Origin: Pisaster brevispinus
Lineage: Eukaryota; Echinodermata; Asteroidea; Forcipulatida; Asteriidae
Length of the DNA stretch: 64,000 nt
Direction of reading: 5' to 3'
NCBI GenBank assembly: GCA_023634235.1
Contig: JAMKCF010000054.1
Coordinates: forward strand, 248,001-312,000
This document shows positions 10,311 to 22,100 of this stretch, in pieces. The notes beneath the pieces are model-generated. The model was not told the DNA's origin and ran no database searches. It saw nothing but the letters and a program-made list of their open reading frames with translations. The number at the start of each line of letters is the position of its first letter. The stretch's first letter is position 1. The position numbers and the translations under genes were made by a program.

Positions 10311-12870
10311 CATCTCCATCCTAGGGTTGGGCCGTTTCGCAACTTCTCAAAGATGCTACTTTGGGAATAGTGTTCGTTTTACCAAAGACATAAAAATAGT
10401 TATTTGCAAAAGAAGCCTGGATACATTTCGAAACTGCACCGGAATTGCCAATCTTCCCTTTTCACAAAGCCTGAAACCATGTGGTTTGCAAACGCCCATA
10501 CCCCCGGCCTGAACGGATGTTGGTTTTGTTTCTAAAATGTTCGCCGGATAGGGAAATCTGTCCCCCGGAGATTCTGTCCCCAATTTTGGGAAATTACCTG
10601 GGCTGGAGGATGAGGACTCAAAAAGAGGGCGCTTTCAGGAGAAGTGTGTCCACAGTTCGCCGTATGGTGGACATCTGTGGGAACAGAATCTCCTTCCACA
10701 CCGGAATTAGCAGATTCAAGTTAGTCTGTCTCCGACAATAAGCATTCGCGCCGCAAATAAAGCTTAAACTTTGTTCTAAAAAACAAACAAACACACAAGA
10801 GGATATTTTCGGAACAAACACATAGGCCCTACACTGAGATTGTTTAGCGTTTTGCAAGAAGTTGTTGTTTATTGAGTGACTACTCATTTTGATGTCTAGC
10901 TGCTGGGCTTTACAACGAGGCCAAGAAGAGAGGAAATTTGCCTGTTGATATTGAGGCCCTTTCGAACCCGGAGAAGCGAGTACGGGGTTTTGGGTACAAG
11001 ACACGTGGATTCAATGACAGTGTGTTATTCGGAACACCATTGCCTGTTGACGTGGACGTCTAAAATATTACAATAAGTAAGGTGTGGGAGGCCGAGGTGC
11101 GCGCGAAAACTGGTCTGGGCTTACCTCGTTTGCGACAATAAAAAAATAAAGCAGCTTACGGTAGTTTCCGAGTGCAAATGCTACATTGATTTGGCAATGT
11201 ATTGATAGGCTTAATAAACCTCCATTCTTACCCATAACTACCAACCCTGATTGAACTTTGTCTTTACAAAATTTGTCTTGAATGATAATTAAACAATAAT
11301 AGTAAATTGTCGAACACAGTTTGTAGCCAAAAATATAGTTTTTTTAATAGAAAACACCAAAATACATATATAGTTCAAGTGCCTTTATAAATATTACATT
11401 AAAAACGCTTTACTTTGTATCATTTCCGGTATATTGTGGGTCAAGCCATTGTTGTCGGGGAGATATTAGAGGAACCAACATTAAAAATCTTACCTGACAA
11501 GAACTCCCGGGAATTCTGGTATGTAATTGTCACAAAAACCCTGTCAGTACACAAATCTAACACCATCATACCTCGATGCAATAAGTAAAAAAAAAAAAAA
11601 AAAAAAATCTCCCGTGAGTCAAAATTTCATTTAGTTTCACGAGCTCTAGCTTTGTTATTGCCTGGTAACTTTCAGAAGAGTGTATCTTTTCATAAATTAA
11701 ATAGTGAAAATGAAATAAGAAAAAAACGTGGTCACCGCTGTCCAATCATACTAAAGCAAGTCAGGATATTATAATTCAAATAATAATTTTGATAAATTAG
11801 GGAAAGAGGAATAAATCAACGTAAGAAAATAATCTTCTAACGTAAATAAAACATCTGATAAAGATAATTAAAAAAATATAAAGAGAAAATAATATATTCA
11901 AATTAAAATTTGTGTTTTCATGCGATGCATAATCGCATTGTTTGATCTTAGAAAAGCAGAAACCTTGCAGCAAAGCTTGCAATACAAGTATACAAGAAAA
12001 TGGGATCACTTGTACATATTCAACTGGGCGACAATATGTACAGATGTTACCAAATTCTAGTATCGATGTCTTTTTGTTGGCTTTCAAAAAGCTTTTTTTA
12101 ACTTGAGTAAAAGTATCTCTTTACTCAAGGGCTACATTTTTCTGTAAAGAAACAAAAACAATAATTAAAAACGCAAACCAGCTTGAACTTATGACCAGAC
12201 TAGATGTAACCCGATATGGAGGGAATCTGTAAAGTAAAATTATTTTGAAGGGACACGTGTCCCGTGATTAGTTCCTCTAATTCTGACGATTCGAGGGAAG
12301 TTCGTTTCAGTGTTGATTTGTCTTCCTTTATGTGTGGCACCCTTTGTGTGCCCCTCGTTAAACCACATAGCAAGATTAAAGTGTACTCAAGAAACCTCTC
12401 GATAAGGACTTGCAATTCAAACAAACTTCCTACTACATAGTGGCAAGGAAGTTCAAACTTATTGCAATTTTAGTCAACTATTTTATATTTATCCGCAGCT
12501 CATCACATAGGCATTACCATTGAAAACTTATAATCATCTTTACCTAAGCACTCATACAATAGATAATGTCAATCATGGTTATCGACCACAAGCATTTTTC
12601 ACAAGCATTTTTCTTTTTACAACCTTTACAGGTGCACACATGAAACAATAATTTGTGTGCATAATTCAAATTGTTTCACTTTTTTTGATATAGTAGTGGG
12701 ACAACAATAGCCATTAAATCAAACTTTAGTTGTATGTTTCTGTTTTAGATTAATAGTGTGCAGTGCCAAAGTATATTCAACTATGAACCAATTTACGAAA
12801 AGGAATTAAACATTGTTACTCTGAATAAACTATTTTAATAAGCATCAGTTAAATTTGTTTTCTGCCGATA
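10310..12870. other. Intergenic region between the coiled-coil gene and the secreted-protein gene
   Basis: AT-rich sequence with no supported exon. It contains an A tract at 11,588-11,607 and a short direct duplication of CACAAGCATTTTTC near 12,590-12,612. The 3' UTR of the secreted-protein gene should occupy the right end, since its stop is at 12,871. An AATAAA on the minus strand was not pinned down with confidence. Confidence 0.5.
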
Positions 12871-13139
12871 TTATTTTACATACATAATAAGTATTGGCAC
12901 TATAAAAGTACCAACAAAGAGGAAGCTATTAGCAGTGATAGAGGGAGCCCCACCGGAGTCTGACACCTTGTCTTCGACATTGATTATTTCTTGATCTGGG
13001 GCAAGGGACTTGGACCCTTGGCACGTATAAGTGTCCGTGCTGTACACTTCTCCGTCACGGTTGCACTTGCACTGGTAGCTTGCAGGTGAGAAGGTCGAGT
13101 TTTCAGGGCACCCGTTAAACGTCATCTCGACGAAATGGC
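12871..13139 (-). CDS. Terminal exon: Cys-rich piece and hydrophobic C-terminal tail
   Basis: The exon encodes HFVEMTFNGCPENSTF, a short piece with four cysteines (C-P-E-N...QCKCNRDGEVY...YTCQG), an acidic linker (EIINVEDKVSDSGG) and the tail FLFVGTFIVPILIMYVK before the stop at 12,871. The small SDSGGAPS residues 10-15 positions before the hydrophobic tail, and the almost absent cytoplasmic end, fit a GPI-anchor signal. A single transmembrane segment cannot be excluded. The cysteine spacing is reminiscent of an incomplete EGF-like fold but lacks two cysteines. Confidence 0.75.
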
Positions 13140-16100
13140 CTACATAAATTAAAAACGAATCACTTGTATTATGCTATACTAAAGTATCATAAACATATCC
13201 ACAAAGGAATGTATTGAAAAGAAAAGCACTTGCTCTGCATTAAAACTTTTTTACCCAGGGCCCTTTGGTTTATTTTGTAACTTGTTACTCGTTCAGCTGC
13301 TCGTTACTTGTTTCGCTTGGCACGACAAATATGTGCACATAACCGGCTACGAAGACGCCTCGAAACAAAGACTTATTTTAAAATAAGAATTTAAATCAGA
13401 AAGTTTTTAAGGATCCAAACAGTTTTCCTTGTGGTGCTAACATTGAACAATATCACATCTCTTTGATGACTGTCTACCTCTACGGACCATGGAAGTAGAC
13501 CCTCATGGTCATCTATGCTTGAACCAATGACAGTGTGTACCTTGTGGCAGTGCTACGGCGCTCATGATATCTCTTCTGCCCCGCTGTCTATTAGGCGGCC
13601 CATACGGCACCAGGCCGGCTAATCCGTCTACCCCACCGAACCAGGTTGAGAACAGCTGCTGTGAGGGTTCGTTAGCTCGTCGCCGTCTACCAGGCTTCTC
13701 GATTAGTCTGAAGACTGTAGTGATCGTGTATGACAGCCTCTCCTGGGACAGGGCCGTGTTGGTGAATCCCATATTGTACACTTCATTTGCCTAAAAAAGA
13801 AAAGAAAACAGTTGTTCAAAGTTTCAGGAATTAAATAATTACTGCTCAAGAAATTATCTTCAATGGACGTGCAGAATGTATATAAAATACAAATGTAGTA
13901 TAACTTGATTTATCTATACCCTTGTTACGCTAGCCTGATGAATGTTACCAGTAATAATAGCTGTTCCATTTCAGTTCAGTTCAGTTCAGTTCAGATACAC
14001 ATATTTTCCTTACTTCTATGAAAAATAACGACACGCGATAGGTCTACACTTAAATATGGAGTAGTAAACTCCTCCAATCGGGGACCTCCTATTGTCCCTC
14101 TTTTGTTTGGGCTTTAACTTTTTGGCAACAGCTCCCATTGGTTTTGTACACAATTTCCAACTGGGGACCTTTACCCAACCGGGGACCCTATTGTCCTCTT
14201 TTGTTATAGGTCCCCGGTTTGAATGTGAAAACAAACTCACACACACAACCCAGTGTGTAAATGGTATAATACCGAGGACATCCCATGCTGTGGACTTAGT
14301 TTTTTTAGCGACGTTCCCATTGGTTTTGTACACGAAACAAACCGAGGACTGTCCCCGATATGGTTTTTTTCCGGATCCCTATTGCTAAAGTCCTCGGTTT
14401 GAATGCGTAGACATGTTCACACACACACACACAAACAAACAAACAAACAAAAACAAACAAACAAACAAACAAACAAACAAACAAACAAACAAACAAACAC
14501 CCCGACAGGCACGCAAACAAAAGGACAGACAAAGATTTGGGATTGCAATAGCTAAACTGACGCAAGACACATAATATAGATCCACAACGAATTCATAATT
14601 AGCGAAGAGATGGCAGAACTGTTCAAGCAAAAGCGATAATAAATAAACAAGTAAGAGGGATTAAGAGGTGTGTTTAATTAAATTATTTCAATGTCCACAT
14701 AATCTTCACCGATTATTTGTTACATAATCTTCACCGATTATTTGTTTCACTATAAATTAAAGCTAGGAAGTTCCAGTATTGGCAAGCTATTTGCCAGATA
14801 ACGAGATCAATATTCCAAGACGACTTACTGAAACTAAGATATCGACTCGCTGCGATAATTTCTCTCGTAAAGACGACTACAAATGTAACAAAGCAGTCAC
14901 ATTGGCGAGATAACAATCTCACTCAAAGACAGTGTTCTGAATAGGCCTACAGAAAGTTAACTTGCTGTAATAGTTTCTTTCGTCAAGACAAAAAGTCGAA
15001 TTCTTCGTTTCAGGATGTCTCCTTAGAGAGTACACCCTGTTTTAACATATTGAAATTATCAAATAATCCTCAAAATGACGATTAAACTGAGCACAGAATA
15101 GCAATATTCATTTACCGAGTCATAGGCGTTGGTTGTAAGGCTCTGCAAGGTATTGTCATCATCAAGATCACTTGTGTTATAAGATGTTACTTTGGTCCCT
15201 TCTGCGCTGACGAACGCATATCTGAAGTACTCATTGCTGTATGCCACATATCGGTTACTAACTTCCTCATCAAGACATCCCTGAATCAATAGTGATGCAA
15301 TAAAAAAGACAAAGATGGTTTCAATAAATAAGCTCTTTTGACTGATTTTAAGATTGCGCATACAGTGCCAAAATAATTAAATTCAACTTTGGTAGCACCG
15401 AATATAAAATTAGACCAAGTTAATTTTTACAATTTTTCACAACACAGAAAAGACTCTAATGTATGAAATCAACATTTTATATAGTATAATAAAGGAGTTT
15501 TTTCTTTCGGTTAAATTCCAGTTCTATTTTATTAGGTTTCAACCTTCTAAACAAAGGCCTAATAAATCAACCCTGAACGCCGACTGCCCCATCCAAACTT
15601 CGTTTGAGGGAAGATAATAACATTGTCTGTTGGACAACTTAATCTTGTCATCGAGTGTTTTAAATCATACACCATCCAACCAACCTATTACATTGTCATT
15701 AAAATCAACCAATGGAAAAAATAAAACATAAATGGTTGATGTTTTCATCGAATTGTTGCAAGTTCGTATTGGTCTTATTTCGATTTCGGAAACCAATAGG
15801 CAACAGTAAGTAATGCGTCTTCAAATGTTATTTTCTTACTTCTCTATCGTTTCAAACAAAAACATTTGTCTGGAGGATTGGAAATGGTATAAATTAATTA
15901 ACCAGTAAGCTTTACAGAATGAAACTAATTACTGAATTTGAATCCTAAAAACTCGTTTTGTTATTTGACAACTATTTCGAATCGAATGACAGTCGGATTT
16001 TTCACTTACCCCTGGGGAGTTCGTATTATCCTCTTTACACACCATGAAGAGGGTCAACTCAAGGTCAAAGTCACTTCGCAGGAACTCTGGGATGTATCTA

Positions 16101-19100
16101 AAAAAAGATGACACACAGCGAAAGATTTAAACACCTGTTTGACCCCGTTCATTAAACTGTCATACACACAGCCATAACATTATTGGCTGATCTTTAGTAG
16201 TCCTACTACGTTGGGTAACCATTATTTTCTTCTCTTTTGGTAAACACCGGTAGAAACAGAGACATACCTCAATATTGAGTCCTTTGTCTTTTGACCTACC
16301 CCACCCTGTAGACTCTACAATGGTTGGCAGGAAAATAGTTGAAGCATACGGGTAGCATGCCCTGTTGGAATGACTTACTTGACTACGATACTGACATCTT
16401 CAAGGTGATTGACTCCCCGGGTTGGTGGAGAAACGCCACCGCGTAGATCTTCTCCATTCGCTCCTGTAATTGAGACGAGTACAATGCTCGGGCTGTCTTT
16501 CGTACTGTCCACAACTTGTACAACGGTCTGATGGCATTGAAAGAAAACACAAAAATAACAAATTTGTTGAGCTTTATAGAGGGGTGTGTGGAAGGGCCTA
16601 GAGTAAGCCAGGCGCGGTATGAGAAGGGCTGATAGCTCGCCGGGACGGGCAGGTCCGAGGGCTCGCCTGGACGAGAAGGGCTGAGAGCTAGCCGGGACGG
16701 GCAGGTCCGAGGGCTCGCCTGGACGAGAAGGGCTGAGAGCTCTCCGGAACGGGGAGCCGGGACGGAAGGGTTGAGAGCTCGCAGGGACGGGCAGGTCCGA
16801 GGGCTCGCCTGGACGAGAAGGGCTGAGAGCTCTCCGGAACGGGGAGCCGGGACGGAAGGGTTGAGAGCTCGCAGGGACGGGCAGGTCCGAGGGCTCGCCT
16901 GGACGAGAAGGGCTGAGAGCTCTCCGGAACGGGGAGCCGGGACAGGAAAGTCTGAGAGCTAGCCGGGACTGGAAGGGCTGAAAGCTATCCGGGACGGGAA
17001 GGGATGAATGCTAGCCGGGACGGGAAGGGTTGAGAGCTAGCCGGGACGGGAAGGGTTGAGAGCTAGCCGGGACGGGAAGCCGGGACGGAAGGGCTGAGAG
17101 CTCGCCGGGACGGGCAGGTCCGAGGGCTCGCCTGGACGAGAAGGGCTGAGAGCTCTCCGGAACGGGGAGCCGGGACAGGAAAGTCTGAGAGCTAGCCGGG
17201 ACTGGAAGGGCTGAAAGCTATCCGGGACGGGAAGGGATGAATGCTAGCCGGGACGGGAAGGGTTGAGAGCTAGCCGGGACGGGCAGGTCCGAGGGCTCGC
17301 CTGGACGAGAAGGGCTGAGAGCTCTCCGGAACGGGGAGCCGGGACGGAAGGGCTGAGAGCTAGCCGGGACGGAAGGGCTGAAAGCTAGCTTGGACGGGAG
17401 GGGCCAAGAGCTAGCCGGGATTGGGCTGAGAGCTCGCCGGGACGGGAAGCCGGGACGGAAGGGCTGAGAGCTAGCCGGGACGGAAGGGTTGAGAGCTGCC
17501 GGGACGGGAAGCCGGGACGGAAGGGCTGAGAGCTAGTCGGGACGGGAAGGGCTGAGAGCTGCCGGGACGGGAAGCCGGGACGGAAGGGCTGAGAGCTAGC
17601 TTGGACGGAAGGGCTGAAAGCTAGCCGGGATTGGGCTGAGAGCTCGCCGGGACGGGAAGCCGGGACGGAAGGGCTGAGAGCTAGCCGGGACTGGAAGGGC
17701 TGAAAGCTATCCGGGACGGGAAGGGATGAATACTAGCCGGGACGGGAAGGGTTGAGAGCTAGCCGGGACGGGCAGGTCCGAGGGCTCGCCTGGACGAGAA
17801 GGGCTGAGAGCTAGCTTGGACGGAAGGGCTGAAAGCTAGCCGGGATTGGGCTGAGAGCTCACCGGGACGGGAAGCCGGGACGGAAGGGCTGAGAGCTAGC
17901 TTGGACGGAAGGGCTGAAAGCTAGCCGGGATTGGGCTGAGAGCTCGCCGGGACGGGAAGCCGGGACGGGAAGGGTTGAGAGCTAGCCGGGACGGAAGGGC
18001 TGAAAGCTATCCGGGACGGGAAGGGCTGAATGCTAGCCGGGACGGGAAGGGTTGAGAGCTAGCCGGGACGGGCAGGTCCGAGGGCTCGCCTGGATGAGAA
18101 GGGCTGAGAGCTCTCCGGAACGGGGAGCCGGGACAGGAAAGTCTGAGAGCTAGCCGGGACGGGAAGGGATGAATGCTAGCCGGGACGGGAAGGGTTGAGA
18201 GCTAGCCGGGACGGAAGGGTTGAGAGCTAGCCGGGACGGGAAGCCGGGACGGAAGGGCTGAGAGCTAGCCGGGACGGAAGGGCTGAAAGCTATCCGGGAC
18301 GGGAAGGGCTGAATGCTAGCCGAGACGGGAAGGGTTGAGAGCTAGCCATATGAAAATATGATCCTGAGAATGTACGGAGTTGTGTTATAAAATGTGTTCT
18401 CGTGATCTGTCACATGTTAGTCACATGCATCGTTGTAGACTCAAACGTTCCAAGCTGAATGAATTTAAAGCCCTTACCTGTATGGTGACCTCGAGAGATA
18501 TGGTGAAAGGGTCAAGACCTAGGTCAACACATTCAATTGGGTTGGTCTCGGTGGAGTCGGTACACTGGTGTTTAGCAAACCGGAACTTGAAGGTACCTTT
18601 CAAAATCATTGTTATAGAACGTTTCATGAAAAAAGAACAGAAAAAAACCAAACCGAGAACTTTATCTGTTTGGAGTGTCAATTTTCAAAGAGTTTCCACT
18701 TAACCAAAGGATACATATCAATATATATTTTTTCTTTTACTGGTCATCTTTTGTTTTACTTTTCACTACAGATTTAGATTTCTGTGTATCATAGTATATA
18801 CATTTTTACTCTTTTAAATGAGCAAGGTCTGGGAGGGCACATTTTTTTTTATGACAGTTGTTAAATTTTTGCCTTTCCCTGGATGGCCTCTGCTTGTTAT
18901 AGTTTGTGTATTGTCCAAAGATTTAAAATAAAAAATAAATGAAAAAGAAATATTATGAAGATGTATTTACCACTGCAAACCCAGGTCTTTCAATAGGGTA
19001 ACCGAACATTGAAACAGTTAAGGACATTATTTGCCAATTTCTGTCTATGCTATTAGTAGGCCTAAGACATGATCGCAAGAATGCTCCTCCTTTTGTTTGG

Positions 19101-22100
19101 TTTTTTAAACTTGTAACTCTCTATAGCTTTTGTTTGCATATTTAAGTAATAGTACATTTTCAGCCTAGTTGAATGTGTTCTTGGTGTAACATGCTTGTAA
19201 AGTTAGACCCTTTTTGTTTTAATCCTTTCAAAAATGTTCTATTGTTTCAGCCCATGTGTTAAGCTTTCTGTGGTTTCTGTTTGATATGTAAGCGCTGTAT
19301 AGGTTTATTCTATTTATTTCCTGATATTATGTGATGTCAGCGTTGGATTAGAGATGGTGGGTAGGTTTAATCACAATATTAAACAAATAAGTATAAATAA
19401 TTAAGTATAAATAAATAAAGGCAAACATGAAGATGAAGAATGCTTTCTTCAAACTATATCAAAACTGTAAATTTTTTATGTGAAATCTTTCATCATTTAG
19501 AGCAGATATCAAGATCACTTTACCTGTTGCATCGACTGGTAAGTCATCCTCAATGATTTCGACATTCAGATCAAGAACAAATTTGAACAGCCAGGTCTGT
19601 CGGCATTTGAAGACTCTGCGTAAAGAGAAGTTTCTTGGGTCAACGTAAGTAAAGTCAAGCTCCAGTCATCATAAATAGTTTTGAGAAATCTATAGCTAAA
19701 AACATCACTGTCTTATCGATGAGGTCTTATAACGCAGTTTTATCGAAACCAAGGCAAACCCAAAGTAGACCACTGCAGCTCCAAAGTACAAAGGTGTTTG
19801 CATGCCATGCACAAAGCTCCCTGAGGTACAAATACGTAGGCCTACCAATTGGAAGATCACCAATAGACTCAATTAACCAGTCGCTTCCTGCTCACAAAAT
19901 ATGCTAACATTGAAAGTCATATAAATTCGAACAGGAACACATTTAATTTTCAAGAAAAAATTGCTTCGCTCGTGTTTATATCCACACAAGGTCTCAAGAC
20001 CTTACATTTCGTAGACATATTTTGTTCTTGGATCAACACTTTGTTTGTATAGCTCGCTCCGTTTTCCACCAGGCAGTCCCGATTGCGAATTTTTTTCCCA
20101 GCGCGGTAAAGGCCAAGATTTGCATACCTTGCTCCCATTGGCTGGGACTTGCTGATGAATTATTCATTGAAAACAAGCTATGTAGGCCTTACGCCCCCCC
20201 CCGCGTGTTGTGTACGCGTACATACATGAATTTATTGCTATCTATGTGAGGACTTTCCTTTGTCCCTCTTACTTAACACTCTCCATAGACTAAGCGCACG
20301 AAAAAAATGTGCGGACACAAAAATACAAAGGATTCCAATGTGAGGACAGCATTGTCCCTTTTGTATTCATTTGTTCTACTGTCCTGACTCTTATGGTACT
20401 ACCATTACACGATCGACGTGTCTGATTTTTCGGTGTGATAGCATAGCATACAAGTCATGTACACACACTGGCAAATAGTTGCTTTTGCTCTTGTGTGTAC
20501 ATGTACATCCATCCACAAGTTCGTAAAACAATACTGCGACCATGGACTGTGAGTTCACACGTCTCAGCCCGTAGATGACTGTCCTTCTTGGTAAGGATAT
20601 GATTCAAAACTAAAGCCAATCAGTCGAATACTTAGGTTCGACAAGGGGAAACTGTAAAGTAGTAGTGTATAGCTATGTAGCATACATGTGCAGTAGCTGT
20701 GTAGTCATGGTAGTACAGTAGTCAGTACTGCAATGTAACGTATGTATAACGTACGTGGATTTAGTGCCAAATGCATACACACATGACATACCCAAGCCAA
20801 TGTGAGCGAGGTATGCAAATCTTGGCCTTTACCGCGCTGGGAAAAAAAATTTCGCGTCCCGATTCGAACCCACATTTTGATGACTAATGTGTAAGCCACT
20901 CTTTGAAGCGTCTGATAAAACATTGGCACCTCAGGTAGTACCACATGGGCACCATTAGTCTGAGCAGAGGATAGTGTAATAAAACTTACTCTACGAATGA
21001 ACACTGCTGAGGTCCGTCCGGGTAGGTATAGTCGAGATTCAAGTTGAGACTGCTATTTTCGCCCGCAACTTGGTCTCGTGCGATATATTGAAGTGATGTG
21101 GCGTTGTAGAGTGACAATAACTCTCCATTTGGCGATTCAATGGTGGTTTGGAATTGGATCTCAATTGAGGCTCTCATTGGATTAGGTTCTCCCTGTAACC
21201 AAAATAACGTAATCAGAAATAAATGAAGTAAATTTCTTTGGATTGAATAATTGAATGCAAGGGTCAGATTGGTGTTTAGGTTACATTGGATTGAATGCAC
21301 GGGTCAGATTGGTGTATAGATTACATTGGATTGAATGCACGTGTCAGATTGGTGTATAGATTACATTGGATTGAATGCACGTGTCAGATTGGTGTATAGA
21401 TTACATTGGATTGAATGCACGTGTCAGATCGGTGTATAGGTTACATTGGATTGAATGCACGGGTCAGATTGGTGTATAGGTTACATTGGATTGAATGCAC
21501 GGGTCAGATTGGTGTATAGGTTACATTGGATTGAATGCACGGGTCAGATTGGTGTATAGGTTACATTGGATTGAATGCACGGGTCAGATTGGTGTTTAGG
21601 TTACATTGGATTGAATGCACGAGTCAGATTTGAATTGGAGAGAGGTCCATGTGGTACACTCTTTTACATTTTGTTTAAAGGAATAGCTGAGACAAAGGTG
21701 CCACTATTTACAGGCGCATACGCAAACCTGCGAAAAGGAAAAATCTTTACGTAAAAACTTAATTGATGGTTCATCAATGGCCCATCGTTCAGTTTGAACG
21801 AGAATTATAACAAAGATGATTGCATACCTGAGCATCAAAGTATGGTTCAATGATAACATAGTCAAGTACTGGTTTCACCAGAGCAGTAGAACTGACAATG
21901 AAGTTAACGATGGCAACTCTGTTCAGACGGTATATAAGATCTACGCTAGATGTTACCCAGGACATACCCTGTATGTAGGAAAGAGAGAGGGAGAGAGAAA
22001 GATAATTTAAGTTTGTTCCCGCAAGAAAAAAATAAAAATATAATAATAAAAATTAAATAAAAATAAAATAAAATAAAATAAAATAAAATAAAATAAAATA

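Noticed and set aside
14305..14630. Cys/Leu/Phe/Val-rich membrane protein frames
   Set aside because: They are translations of the (ACAA)n tract and lack any supporting exon structure.
16771..16962. 63-codon Arg/Gly/Glu-rich repeat protein
   Set aside because: It is the GC-rich minisatellite read in one frame, with no start context or conservation evidence.
21238..21635. CRISPR-like regular repeats
   Set aside because: The 40-bp units are directly adjacent with no spacers, and the context is a eukaryotic intron.
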